Shown here: positions 29,616-40,690 of the stretch, piece after piece
Numbering within the stretch: the first letter of the stretch is position 1
Layout: each line of letters opens with the position of its first letter
Assembly (NCBI GenBank): GCA_945859605.1
Contig: OX243817.1
Location: forward strand, 34,378,660-34,442,659
Source of the DNA: Lumbricus rubellus
Taxonomy: Eukaryota; Annelida; Clitellata; Crassiclitellata; Lumbricidae
Reading direction: 5' to 3'
DNA length: 64,000 nt
Made by a program: the position numbers and the translations under genes
The notes under the pieces: generated by a model
The model's input: the letters and a program-made list of their open reading frames with translations, nothing else
What the model was told of the DNA's origin: nothing
Databases searched by the model: none

Positions 29616-31327
29616 GGGCTTAAAGGCAAAGGTGCACATCTCCGGTTTTCAGCATTAAGAGATAATCGAATTTGAAAGTTTACGCGTCTTGCATAATTCG
29701 AAAATTGGTAGCAACAGAATTGTAAACCCATTTAAAATAACTATAGACATTGCTCTACAACCTCAAACCAAAATTGTAGCTTTGCCATTATAAATTAATT
29801 CGCCAAAAATGTTTTAGTAACAGAAACTGTTGAAAAGTTGCAAGATGTGCACCTTTGCCTGTAAGGGAAAGAAGATGTGAACTTTTGCCTGTCAAGCTCA
29901 TGCGCCTCTGCCTGTAAAAGCAAGGAGATGTGAACTTTTGCCTGTCAAGATAATGCACATTTTCCTGCACAAGGAAGGAGTTGTGAACTTTTGCTGTGAA
30001 AATGATGCACATTTGACAGAACAAAACAAGTAGCCTAATAATAATTGTGAACATTTACCTTAAAGCCCATGTTCTTTTAGATGCCTTTATGGCAAACTGG
30101 CAAGTAGGCTAAGTTATCTAGTGGGAAAGAAGCTGTAAAATATGAACAATAATTAATTGATAATTGATAAAATGACAATAATAATAATGATAGGCTAATA
30201 ATAATATAATTGATATTGGGGGTCAAAGTAATAATAATGCAAATAAACTTGAAAATAACTATTTTTGAGTAAATGGTACTTAGTTTTATAAGCTGCTTGC
30301 ATATCACCACAGCTAAGGTTAATTTTAACGTTGTGCATTTTATGTCCTTATGAAGGTGCTATGTTATAGATTATAGAATCAGGAAGCATTAGGCAACTTG
30401 TTAATCTTAAACAAGATCTGAGCCTATGAAAGGTTCTCAGTGTATCAAGGTCTGCATGGGATGAAGGACCATAGATCATGTCCAAGACTTGAGCCTATGA
30501 AAGGTTTACAGTGATATCAAGGACTGCATGGATGAAGGATCATCTACTCTGTCCAATACTAGATCCGATGAAAGGTTCTCAGTGTATCAAGGTATGCATG
30601 GATGAAGGATTGTAAGCGATGTCTGAGACTGGACGAGGTTTTCTTTCATTTCGAATATAATTATTATCTCAAAAGTAGGAACATTTTATGCCCACTGGCT
30701 GTTCAACCAGATGAAATCATTTAAAGTATTTTTAAACACTGAAAATACTAGCAAAAATACTAGCAAGATTATACATGATGTGTATGCTATCACGCAGAAG
30801 TACATAACTTGCACATGTGAACCTCTGTCTGACCTTAGGTAGGCCTACGGTGACTCAATTAATTACTGCAGAAGTTCATTATTATCTTCAGTCATGTAAA
30901 TCTAGCTGAATTTACGATTTAAAACTAGCAAGGCATTTACATTGAATAGTCAACCTGCACATAAAATGCAGTTATGAATTTGTGCTGCTAACGTACTAGT
31001 GATTGAATCAATAGCTCTTGACATACAGGCAAAAGTTCACATAGACAGAGATACGCACTTCTGCCTGTTAAGGATGTCATCGGGCAACAATGGCGGTGCT
31101 GCGCGTAGTAGCCTATAGCTAGTACACATCTTAGATGTGCACTTTTGCCTGTCGAAAACTAGACAGTCCAGAAGATGCGAAATATTTAAACGTGATTTAC
31201 GACATAATGCTTGGCGTTGATTATTAAGCGCTTTTACCAGATGAAAGAGCTTAAAATTCTGAAAATTTCGATACCAAATACTCATTTTCGACAAAAATGG
31301 TACTTATGCACCTTTGCCTTTAAGCCC
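29616..31327. mobile_element. 1.7-kb TIR transposon with subterminal repeats, nested in the Polinton
   Basis: Perfect 21-base terminal inverted repeats (29,616-29,636, GGGCTTAAAGGCAAAGGTGCA, and 31,307-31,327) are flanked by TCGA on both sides (29,612-29,615 and 31,328-31,331), a likely 4-bp target duplication. Many copies of a motif like gatgtgaacttttgcctgt lie inside each end (29,843-30,060 in one orientation, about 31,028-31,155 in both). No transposase is present. Subterminal repeats in such number usually bind the transposase. Superfamily not assigned. Confidence 0.8.
30412..30630 (+). repeat. Three-copy tandem repeat of about 75 bp
   Basis: Units of the form 'gagcctatgaaaggttctca ... 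tatcaaggtctgcatggatgaaggat ... tgtc' occur three times with small differences inside the nested TIR element. Confidence 0.75.
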
Positions 31328-31383
31328 TCGAAATATGAAAAAGTAAGGAGGGTATTGGCTGAATATGAAAAAGTAAGCATAGT

Positions 31384-31493
31384 TTTGGTTAAACTGCGCG
31401 GGCACTCAATTGTTAAGGCAAGTATAGGTCAAATGGGCGAAAGTGAAGGCTGTATGGGTCAAATGAGTCAGAGGCCTTCTTTTATTACTACTA
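31384..31493 (-). repeat. Polinton right terminal inverted repeat
   Basis: Exact reverse complement of 12,800-12,909. Just outside lies gtagtatcg and an (ATT)n run to about 31,550. Confidence 0.92.
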
Positions 31494-31501
31494 GTAGTAT
31501 C

Positions 31502-31550
<49 letters not shown>

Positions 31551-32039
31551 GGCTATATTATTATTATCACCATTCTTATTTTTTTAAAATTATTTTTGCC
31601 CTGAGGTACTTAGTTTCCTCAGGGACTTATCTATAATAATAAAGAAGAAACTATGTGTGTGTGTGTGTGTGTGTGTCTGTCTGTTTGACCGGAATGCATT
31701 TCCACAGTTTTTGAGCTTTTCACTCCAAACCTTCACTACTGTGTCCGTCTGGGCATGAGACGCAAAGTTGGGGGGTTTGCGAATCTCCCCCACCATGGGG
31801 GCCGAAATGGGGCGCGAAACCCCCCTATTTTTTTTCAATAACATTCAGGTATTGATCTTAAACTTTGCACCTAGACAGAGAGCCATCGAAACCACCCAGT
31901 GGAGTGGTTGGCGAATCTCCCCCACCATTGGGGTCACGGTGGGGGGAGGCGAAAACGGCAGTTTATTACACACCTTTTTAAACACTTGCGTTGTTATTTA
32001 TATACATTGGCCACAGCAGCTGAAATTCCAATCTGCTTT

Positions 32040-33335
32040 GCTGTCAAGTCAAACCATCCCTCCCTACATAAATCCCCCTCCCCTATCCCTCTTCCTACCC
32101 ATCTCCCCTACCTCTCTCTCTCCTCTCTTTCCCCTCCAAATTCTCCTCCCCCTACCCATCTCCCCTACCTCTCTCTTCCCTCTCTTTCCCCTCCCCCTCT
32201 CCCTCCTCCCCGTTTCCGTCACACCTCCTCTCCCCCTTCCTCCTTTACCTCTTCCTCCACCCTCTCCACCTTCTCCTCCCGCCCCCAGTCCCATTCCCCT
32301 CCCCTCACTCCCTCCCTCTGCCTCCCTGCATCCCCTCCTCTCCCCTTCCCCCTCCCCCTCTCTCTCCCCTCCCTCTCTCGCTCTCCCTCCCCTCCCTGTT
32401 TCCGTCCCGCCCTCCCTCCCTCTGCCTCCCTGCCTTCTCCATCCCTCCCTTCCGGTCCCTCCCCTCCCTCTTCGTCCCGCTCCCTCTTCCTTCTTTGCTC
32501 CCTCACACCGTTCCTTCCCCACAGACCTCCCCTCTCTCTCCCCGCTTCCTCCCCCTACCCCTCCTCCTCACCGTTTCCGTCCCCCTCCTCTCCCCCTTCC
32601 CCTTTCACCTCTTCCTCCACCCTCTACCTTTTCTCTTCCCGCCCCCAGTCCCATTCCCATCCACTCCCTCCCTCCCTCTGCCTCCCTGCATCCCCTCCTC
32701 TCCCCTCTCCCCCTCCCCTTTCTCTCCCCTCTCCCTCTCGCTCTCCCTTCCCTCCCTGTTTCCGTCCCGCCCTCCCTCCCTCTGCCTCCCTGCCTTCTCC
32801 ATCCCTCCCCTCCGGTCCCTCCCCTCCCTTTGTGTCCCTCTCCTTCTTCTCCTCCCGCCTCCAGTCCCATTCCCCTCCCCTTCGGTCCCTCCCCTCCCTC
32901 TTCGTCCCGCTCCCTCTTCCTTCTTTCCTCCCTCACACCGTTCCTTCCCCACAGACCTCCCCTCTCCTCTCTCTCACCTCTCCCTCCCCCTACCCCTCAC
33001 CGTTTCTGTCCCACCTCCTTTCCCCCTTCCCCTTTGACCTCTTCCTCCACCCTCTCCTCCTTCTCCTCCCACCCCCAGTCCCATTCCTTCTCCTTCCCTC
33101 TGCCTCCCCTCCCCTTCTCTCTCTGCTTTCCCCCTCTCCCTCCCCTTCCCGTTTCAGTCCCACCTCCTCTCCCCTACCCCCTTGACCTCTTCCTCAACCC
33201 TCTCCTCTTTCTCCTCCCGCCCCAGTCCCATTCCCCTCCCCTCCCTCCCTCTGCCTCCCTGCATCCCTTCCCCTCTCCCCTCCCCTCTCTCACATCCCTC
33301 TCCCCTCTCCCTCCACCTCCCCGTTTCCGTCCCAT
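32040..33335 (+). repeat. Polypyrimidine tract of about 1.3 kb
   Basis: Almost only C and T (ccctcc, ctccct units), with internal duplications of a few hundred bases marked by recurring cgtttccgtcccgcc. Long open frames on both strands are a by-product of the low complexity. It could form triplex DNA. Confidence 0.92.
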
Positions 33336-33338
33336 CCT

Positions 33339-33440
33339 GAGGGAGGGAGGGAGGGAGGGAGGGAGGGAGGGAGGGAGGGAGGGAGGGAGGGTGGGAGGGA
33401 GGGAGGGAGGGAGGGAGGGAGGGAGGGAGGGAGGGAGGGA
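33339..33440 (+). repeat. (GGGA)n microsatellite
   Basis: About 25 GGGA units with a single GGGT interruption near 33,391. It directly follows the polypyrimidine tract, giving an abrupt purine/pyrimidine strand switch. Confidence 0.95.
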
Positions 33441-33459
33441 ACGGGGCGAATCCTAAAAT

Positions 33460-33860
33460 GTGGCTTTGGGGTGGAGGTTGGGTGGCGATGTGGAGCGTGA
33501 GGGGTAGGGTGGGGGCGGGTGAACTGGGCGGGTGGACAGGGTGGGAGTTTGGGGTGAAGGTTGAAGGTGTGGTGAAGGTCGGGTGTGGCGGGTGGTGTAT
33601 AGGGTGGGGTGGAGCTTTGGGGGTGGAGGTGGGGGAGGAGGTGGAGTGTGTGGTGTGGTTGGGCTGATGCCGGGTTGAGGTGTGGAACTTGAGGTGGGGT
33701 GGAGGTGGGGGTGGAAGGGTAGGGTGGAGGTGGGTGGACGGGGTGGAGGTGGGGGTGTGGTGGTGTGGGATGTGGTGGCTGGAGGGATGGGGGGTGTACG
33801 GGGTGGGGGTGGAGATGGGGGTGTCGTGTGGTTGGGTTGTGGCCGGAGCGGGTCGTATCC
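33460..33860 (+). repeat. G/T-rich degenerate minisatellite
   Basis: About 400 bases built from variants of gggtggaggtggg and gggtgtggtg, ending at the Helitron 3' hairpin region. No coding content. Confidence 0.85.
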
Positions 33861-33974
33861 TTATAAATTTCCCGGGCAACGCCGGGTACCCCTTCTAGTA
33901 ATTTATAAAACAAAATGTATATATTCTGAAATGATTAGGCTACACCTTATCCATTTCGGGAGTGGGTCTGATAA

Positions 33975-34095
33975 AGGTGCCCTTAAAAGCCCTTTTGATC
34001 AGCGCTTTTTTGAACAGTCGCCTTTAAAATCGGTGCCCTTATGTGGTCTCTCTTTTGATGGCCGCCCTTTCGAAGTCGCTTTTTTGATTAGATAC
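33975..34095 (+). repeat. Intronic repeat block shared with gene A
   Basis: Reiterated units (cccttttgatcagcg, gccctttcgaagtcgc, ccttaaaagcc) match 745-870. They sit in the corresponding position upstream of the propeller exon. Confidence 0.55.
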
Positions 34096-34456
34096 GAAAA
34101 GCTACGACGCTGAAGCGCTGCATTGGGATTATATTCTCTGAAAAAGTGGCTTGTGTTTCTTGGTTCACCCGTAGCTAGCGTGAGGTGGGGAATCATGTAC
34201 GAAATAAAATCGAGGCCTGCGGTATTAATGGGGCCAAGCGTTTCCAGAGCCAACGGGATAAAAATGTGTGTCACTGTGTCGCGGAAGGCTTGATATTTTT
34301 GTGTCTTCCTTTCCTCTGCCAACGCAGTGCCAAGCAAGCCGCTGCTCCTGCGTTAAATGCCTAGGAGGCCCTAGGTAATATACCGTGTTTAGCCGATTTG
34401 CTATGTAAATGAAGTCTCAAGTCTGTAATATATCGCCAGTTTATTTTCTATTTCAG

Positions 34457-35334
34457 TATGTCAGGAATGTTCTAAATGTTTTCCTGAAGTGAATGATACA
34501 ACGATAGACGTTGGCGAACGAACTGTTCTCACCGCGGCGAAGTTAGAGAACAATATCTACGTTCTTTGTATGGATCCAACGGCAGTGCTTGTTTTTGAAG
34601 AAGGAGACTTGACGCAACCAAAAGAGGAACTGCCTGTTGAGGGCATCATTGACCCAATCGATATGGTATCATCTAAAGAGTCCAACTGTCTTTACATCAC
34701 TGATAAGCGTAGCGCTAGCGTCTGGAAGGTCGCCATCTCATCTGTGGGGAAAAAAGTTGATTTGTGGTTGGAAGGTGGAGCTAACAGACCGTTCAGGCTT
34801 TCGGTGACCAACGATGGACGTGTGTTGATGGTCAAACGAGTTTATCCGTCCAGTCTTGACATCTACCATCCAGATGCCCGTTTGCTTCACCGTCTGATTC
34901 TTTCGCATCTAATATCACCACCCAATCATGCCGTGGAAACATCCAAAGGAACTTTCTTTGTATCCTACAATGGCGTAGGTAGTGATCCAAGTGGAATATG
35001 CGAGATTACAAAGGAAGGACAGATAATTTCACGTTTAGATTCGATGTTTGTTCCGATGAAAGGTGTTGGCGAAAGAGTGAATGACCTTCTATCTTCTGTG
35101 GACGCATCGCCGTTTTATCGCTTCAAATATCTGACCATAGACGAAACAGATCAGGTGTATATATGCAGTAATGGTGGGTTCATGCGCTTCGATTCGCGAA
35201 TGAATTTGGAAGCGACCATCAAGAGGGATGGGCTGCAGGATCCTGTGCGCGTACAATACGTGAAGCAGGACGACCAACTTATGATAATCGACGCAGTGCA
35301 TCAGAAACTCGTCTTCATATTGAGTGCAAAATGA
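34457..35334 (+). CDS. Gene B exon 9: NHL-like beta-propeller
   Basis: Acceptor ttttctatttcag; 878 nt to stop at 35,332-35,334, 292 codons after the split codon. It begins VCQECSKCFPEVNDTTIDVG and shows the same blades as gene A (NCLYITDKRSASVWKV, FRLSVTNDGRVLMVKR, HAVETSKGTFFVSYNG, LTIDETDQVYIC). The frame is intact despite the 22-kb intron before it. Whether the transcript still splices correctly across the Polinton is not known. Confidence 0.87.
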
Positions 35335-36360
35335 CCGTTATTGTATTGTTAGAAAGAGGTTATATCAAGATACATCCATCCGGCAGCAGAGATACATATT
35401 GAAAGTGTAGGAATTGAGAGCATTTTTGCATCAACGGCTTCATAATGAAGCCTTCATTTCAAGAGAAAATTGGAGACAGAACCACTTTATTAAAGAAAAG
35501 GCGTATAAACTCAAACAATAATGAATACAAACATAAATACATACCGTACCGTACATGCAACGCAAACGTATATATATATATACATTATATATTGATGAAT
35601 TATGTATTTATGGTGTCAAAATAACTGTTGCAGAAACTATGGCTGGAAGATTTAACTCATACTTTTCGAGTATTGACAAAACTTTATCTGACACAATTCC
35701 GGCCTCTCAGAACACCTTTTTGCATTATGCATGTAGCCTATAGGCTACTCGACTAATTATAATTATTGTGTCTCGAGATCTGTGTGTGGTTCTCAAAGTA
35801 GCGTTAGAAGCTGGATTGCTATAGGCTTTGATCGACATCAGCTTAAAATCATCGGATAGAATCCAGACGAGGCTTAGAGGGATCTTTTTTGGAATAGAGG
35901 CTATAAGCATAATTATTAATTAGTACGTTATTCAGGGACAAATTCTATTTGCGGTGTCCGGATAATTTGGAGTGTGAAAATTCGGAGTGCATATACAAAT
36001 CTTTCACTCCTAAGAGACGCATAGGGCGATCAAATTTGTATTTATCATTGGAATAAAATAATTATATGGCACCAAACAAAATGTTGTCTGATCTTCTAAA
36101 ATTAATTCAACAACTGAAAAGAAGAAACTGAAATCAGTAGTCAAATGCAGTAAATTGTCAACATAGGCGTCTCATTTAGATCAATTTGATTTTCATAGGC
36201 TACCTATAGGCCCATTGTCTTTATGCCTGCTGGTCAGGTATCAGATTATTACCGGTATTAGTTTGCATAGTAAGACCTAATACATTTTGGGTGATGGAGC
36301 TGGGTAGGCTAAGAAAATCTGACCTAAAGGTGGAAGTCCCATCACAAATTTGGCTGCTAA

Positions 36361-36490
36361 GAATTGTTCGGTCCGAATTAATTTATCCGGTTCTAATTGT
36401 CCTCTCTGAATTGTCCGGTCCAAATTGTCCGGTTCCGAATTGCCCGCTTCAAATCGTTCGTCTTCGAATTGTCCGGCTCCGAATTGTCCG
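36361..36490 (+). repeat. Degenerate minisatellite (gaattgtccggt units)
   Basis: About nine imperfect units of 12-16 bases. The open reading frame across it is an artefact of the repeat. Confidence 0.75.
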
Positions 36491-37602
36491 AGAACCTCTA
36501 TTTGGTATTAGGCAAATACGCCATCTTAGCAATCTAGATAGCTTCATCTATAAGATTTCGAGCAAATGTATTGTTAAGCTAAGGCCACATGTTGTAGACC
36601 TAGACCTATCATTTTGTTTGATTCAAATGCATTGTTAACCTCTTGCAATCAAATTCCAAATTTATTCCTTAATTTGCTTTTCATCAAGACTGCTGTGAAC
36701 CAATGTGTAAACAAATGCTCTTATTGTAAGGTGATTAGAGTTTACATTGCGAGAATGCAATTCGGAAATTTCCAAATGGTTCTTTCATTCCAAATAGGCC
36801 TAATCGTGAATCCGGGATTTAAAAAGTCCTGAGCAAAATCTGTACAGAGCCAGCGCATATAAATTATCTTGCCCTCTGCACTTGCATATACATGTATGAT
36901 CTATCACATGTAGGCTATCTATCAAACAGCAGGATTTCAATTCTAGCCTGAGGCTGACCTCTTCAAAAATTTCTACTTAAACGTATCCAACTCAGCTCAA
37001 CGAAACCGTCCTCAGCAACAGTTCTGCTCCTCTACATCATAGACTACATGTCTTGTGTCCCGACTCCCAAGCAACCGAACTCGGACCTTCCTCTGCCACT
37101 CGCTTCATGGACAAACGTTGTGAAACGACGTAGTGCTCGCGAGTAAGCAGAGGTCCTGCGCTCTGCTTAGAGTAGCGCTCTAGAAATATTTAGTTTACGA
37201 AAATGAACATAATAGGCTTGGCTAGTCTGTGCAATCAATTGCCTTTAGGGTAGATAATTATATGGCTATTAATAGAGGCTTGACGACTATTATAACAGTC
37301 GGAAAATTTACGTGTGGCGCGCTGATGTTCATGAATTCCATGACGTCGGGTTTCTCCTCTAAAACATTAATGAGCATGCAAAGTGGAAAGTAGGTTGCTT
37401 GAAAAGACAAAATGCTCGAGTAGTCGACGAATTAATTTGTCAACACAACAAATGGACCTACATCAACTCACTCTCGTGATTCTGTGACGTTGGAATAGGA
37501 ATTTGAATAGCTGGTCTCAATCCTATTGTTTTGCCTGACTGTTTTGAATATCAGGTAGGCCTATACCTATTATCCTATTTAGGCCTGCGCTTTGAGTAAG
37601 GT

Positions 37603-37662
37603 CATGACCCTCTGAAACTCCTGAATTCAGAGGGTCGTGAACTCGGAATTCAGAGGGTCATG
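37603..37662. repeat. Palindromic cluster catgaccctctgaa / ttcagagggtcatg
   Basis: A perfect 14-base inverted repeat (37,603-37,616 with 37,649-37,662) has a third, nearly identical arm (ttcagagggtcgtg, 37,626-37,639) between them. Confidence 0.75.
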
Positions 37663-38210
37663 GTAAGGTGCCTTCCGTATTCTTGAGAGGGCTGTTAAGT
37701 AGCTGAAGTGGCGATAGACTATACGTCTTCCAGCTTATTAATTGCACGAATATCCTGCTATTAAATACGTTCTATATTGTGGTCATCAGAAACTCCAATG
37801 GACAAACTTTTGCGTTTCACACGGCACTCTAGGCTTGTACATTTATTTCGAAAGAACTTGGTTGGTTAGTCTCTGCGTGGCGACGCTATGTCATCACATG
37901 CATGTAGATGATTAGCGTCACCCTCCTTCTTCCTCATGCTTGGGACTGGCACTGCCGGAGTAACAAAAGACGCATCGACGTGCTCATTGCCATTGACTAT
38001 AATTATGGCCTGTGGATGATCTTCATGCTGAGAATATACCAATAGAGTCTATAATTGTTATGCTACTTCTATATCATCATTATGCTGTTGCTAATAATAA
38101 TTTTTTTAAATTATTATTCCACCATCTTTTAATTCCGTTTCAAGCTGGGCAACAGTGCAAACACCAATAGGCTGTGCCTGACAAACACTGAATCGCTGTC
38201 AAAACACTCG

Positions 38211-38212
<2 letters not shown>

Positions 38213-38281
<69 letters not shown>

Positions 38282-38283
38282 AT
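38213..38283 (+). repeat. (ATT)n microsatellite
   Basis: About 70 bases of ATT repeats about 65 bases upstream of the first exon of gene C. Similar ATT runs flank the Polinton and occur in intron 2 of gene C (about 39,397-39,428). Confidence 0.95.
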
Positions 38284-38348
38284 TATTAGGCTATAACGAC
38301 ATGCTCTACTTTAAATCTCATAATTTTGCGTAATATTTTTTTGAAAGA

Positions 38349-38418
38349 ATGGAAACTGGTTCGAACGAAGGTGATAAGACGAAAGAAGAACCTATGGAAA
38401 CAAACGACGACCCAGAAG
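38349..38418 (+). CDS. Gene C exon 1: acidic N-terminus with start codon
   Basis: ATG 38,349 opens METGSNEGDKTKEEPMETND and ends at donor GAA G|gtaaga, phase 1, as in gene B. Confidence 0.75.
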
Positions 38419-38982
38419 GTAAGACAACTTTTATCAACCGATGAGAAGTGTGTATTTTAAAGATTCATCTTTTTCAACTGCTTGTCTCGTTCTGAATGCT
38501 TGTCCGACTTCGAATCCTGAGTGCTTCAATACAATATTTTATAATTTTTGCTCGCGATTTCAAGGTGAGATCACCAATTTATAGCCTATAATTAAATTAT
38601 AAAATCAACCTTTCATTCAAAGTCGCAAAATTTTCATTTTTGGACAGCGCTATCGACTGAAAAACAATGTGGATCTAGCTTGGCAAGTCTGTTACAGTTT
38701 TTAATTAGGCTTGTTCCAGTGGTTCACTTTTATGCGGTTTTCAACAATTTGTTCCATAATTATGGCAATTAGGGAAAGTGAGGAAAGTTGTATCAGGCTT
38801 TTTTTTATCTTATCATCTGCGATGATGGCATTGTTAACATGGTCTAATTGTTTTCCCCACAACGTAGGCCTATTGATTGATAGCAGCTATACATTTCAGC
38901 ACAAAATCAGGCATCACAATATATTGTAAAAATGATCTAGACTATTGATCTACAACGAAACCGTTTTACATTTTTTTTTCAG

Positions 38983-39264
38983 TTGCCGCAGAAGTCTTTC
39001 GCAGTAACTTAGAGAGTCAACGAGAGTTTCTGGAGGAGCGAATAGATCCAGACTTTGGTCTTTTGGATCGACTGCGAGCTAACAAAGTAATCACGTTTCG
39101 ACAATACCAGGAAATCTCCGCCGAAAGAGTGCCCTTCAGGAAAAGCCGAATGATTCTCGATTCGATTTTAGGAGCTCCTGGGTTGGAGAAGGTTGCAAAA
39201 TTTCGTGATGCCTTGAGAGAAACTAAACAAGAGCATATAGTCAATTATGTGCATGGAGATGGAG
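38983..39264 (+). CDS. Gene C exon 2: first CARD
   Basis: The acceptor is catttttttttcag and the donor GGA G|gtaacc; 282 nt, the same length as gene B exon 2. The CARD motif reads LESQREFLEERIDPDFGLL, then QYQEISAERVPFRKSRMIL and finally FRDALRETKQEHIVNYV. Confidence 0.88.
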
Positions 39265-39395
39265 GTAACCTCATAATAATAATAGGCTAATAATGATGAT
39301 GATTAATAATAGGCCTAATGATGATTATAATAATTATAATGTTAATAATGATGATAACAATAATAATAATTACAATAGTAAAAATACTACTACTA

Positions 39396-39430
<35 letters not shown>

Positions 39431-39994
39431 TAGCCTATTATTACCATCATCATTATCATCGTAATTATTATTATCATTAGGCCTATTAGCCTATTATTTT
39501 TCATAAGGCAATTCGAATCCCGCAGGGAGCAGTGTTTAATCTGATCACCTCTGCTTTGGTGGTTCCAGTTTTCTGAGGTGGCGACAAAATTATGTCTGAT
39601 CATAATGAGCTTTTCAGTCTTTATGCGCATAATATCACGGATTTATAACCGTTCATCAAGGTTCAGGAAGCGATGAATATTGCAGTGTGTCATCTACAAT
39701 CCCACATGTATTCTACTATACTATAGTAACATTTTATTAATGGTTTCAAATCTCTTTTATGAGCTTGACCTAGATTGAGCTAGAACTCTCACGCCTTCTA
39801 CTGCTATATACTTATGGTAGGTCTACTATTCGGCGTTTGATTTTCTGCTATGGCTACCAGTATGATCCGCGTCACAAGGCAAGGACTCCCTGTTAATGCC
39901 GATGTGGTAGCAGCATTACTCTTCTGTTTGTGGTAAAAAAATTGACATCATGAACAGTGAACGACACAATTATCATGTTTTTTCTATTTGTTAG

Positions 39995-40303
39995 AATACA
40001 GGGCACAGTTTGGTGGCAACTGGCCACTCGGCGCAGCAAAAATTGACATATTGGACGACAACATTACGTTTCTTACCGAAAATATTGATTCTGCATACGG
40101 TCTGTTATCGTTTATGATTCAAAAGAAAGCCATCACACAGCGGCAAATGGATTCCATTTCCGTACATGCAGAACCATGCAAGAGAAATGAGGCTCTACTA
40201 GACATCATCAGACGTGGAAGCCAGGCGGAATTCGAGGGAACCATCGAAGCATTGAAGTTGTCGAATCAAGCCAGCATTGCAGATGTTCTAATTCTCGGAG
40301 GAA
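39995..40303 (+). CDS. Gene C exon 3: second CARD
   Basis: The acceptor is tttctatttgttag and the donor GGA A|gtgagt; 309 nt, matching gene B. It contains EYRAQFGGNWPLGAAKIDIL, ITFLTENIDSAYGLLSFMI and NEALLDIIRRGSQAEFEGTI. Confidence 0.87.
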
Positions 40304-40690
40304 GTGAGTTTTTCTGTGTCTTTTGATATTTCTAATGCGCATTTAGGCCTGACTTATTAGTACTGCAGACAGGATAAGTGCAATAGAGATTATAACGGCT
40401 AGAGTAAGAACTGCAAGAATTAGAACTGCAATAATAAGAACAGCAATGGTTATAACTCCATGGGCTTGGAAACTGGGAGTGCCAAGATTAAAGAAGTCTT
40501 TGCCTTTTTGAAAAATTCATTCGGCAAACAAACTAGCAGATCTCATTGTACACGTTATGAATGAGATCACCCGCTCATCATGCTAGTGCTTTAAAGTTTA
40601 AGTTAGCATAACAACAGAATACATTCATCTTTTCGAAGCAATATTCTGTTTGCACATATGAGTGGCATGAACCTTTTGTAATGTTTTCAG

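Larger units (their letters stand above)
12800..31493. mobile_element. Polinton/Maverick (adintovirus-like) element, dead copy
   Basis: The unit is bounded by 110-bp terminal inverted repeats identical at all 110 positions (12,800-12,909 and 31,384-31,493). It encodes the full Polinton set: protein-primed PolB, retroviral-type integrase with chromodomain, packaging ATPase, adenain-like protease, double-jelly-roll major capsid protein and penton-like minor capsid protein, plus accessory genes. Left block genes are on the minus strand, the morphogenesis block is on plus, and the fibre, protease and polymerase block is on minus. AGTAGT lies just outside both ends (12,798-12,803 and 31,493-31,498) and may be the 6-bp target duplication, although the (ATT/AGT)n flanks make the exact edge ambiguous. 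Removing three nested insertions leaves about 15.5 kb. It lies in the last intron of gene B. Confidence 0.93.
31630..33898 (+). mobile_element. Non-autonomous Helitron with low-complexity cargo
   Basis: The 5' end is TCTATAATAATAAAG after an A, then a (GT)n run and ctgtctgtttgaccgg. The 3' end is the hairpin cccgggcaacgccggg, then taccccttCTAG followed by T. Insertion between A and T without duplication and the CTRR end are diagnostic of Helitrons. Size is 2,269 bp. No Rep/helicase gene is present. The cargo is about 1.3 kb of C/T-only sequence, a GGGA array and a G/T-rich array. It lies in the last intron of gene B, 136 bases beyond the Polinton. Confidence 0.88.
3577..35334 (+). other. Gene B model: CARD-CARD-TRADD-N-like-linker-CARD-TRADD-N-like-propeller
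   Basis: Exons 3577-3655, 5342-5623, 7203-7511, 7915-8289, 10177-10227, 10626-10718, 11277-11570, 12072-12494 and 34457-35334 sum to 2,784 nt, 927 codons plus stop, in a continuous frame with every intron in phase 1. CARDs are six-helix death-fold domains that pair with other CARDs. With alpha/beta modules and a propeller, the protein looks like a cytosolic signalling adaptor or sensor of the innate-immune/cell-death kind. That role is inferred from domains only. No signal peptide or membrane helix is present. The last intron is about 22 kb because a Polinton and a Helitron sit in it. Small exons between 8,289 and 11,277 are the least certain part, and more may exist near the assembly gap. 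Confidence 0.75.
35335..38348. other. Intergenic region between genes B and C
   Basis: No credible exon is seen. It contains a degenerate array of gaattgtccggt-like units (about 36,361-36,490), a hairpin/direct-repeat cluster around 37,603-37,662 (catgaccctctgaa paired with ttcagagggtcatg), an (ATT)n microsatellite (about 38,213-38,283) and many TAGGCCTA/TAGGCTA motifs. The promoter of gene C must lie at its right end but no motif stands out. Confidence 0.55.

Noticed and set aside
31768..33456. 562-residue open frame rich in Pro, Leu and Ser
   Set aside because: It lies in C/T-only repeat sequence inside a Helitron. Other frames and the opposite strand are equally open, so it is a composition artefact.
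33154..33913. Pro/His/Thr-rich open frames on the minus strand
   Set aside because: They arise from the GGGA and G/T minisatellites and have no domain.
36291..36638. 115-residue open frame
   Set aside because: It runs over a degenerate gaattgtccggt repeat and has no splice or domain support.
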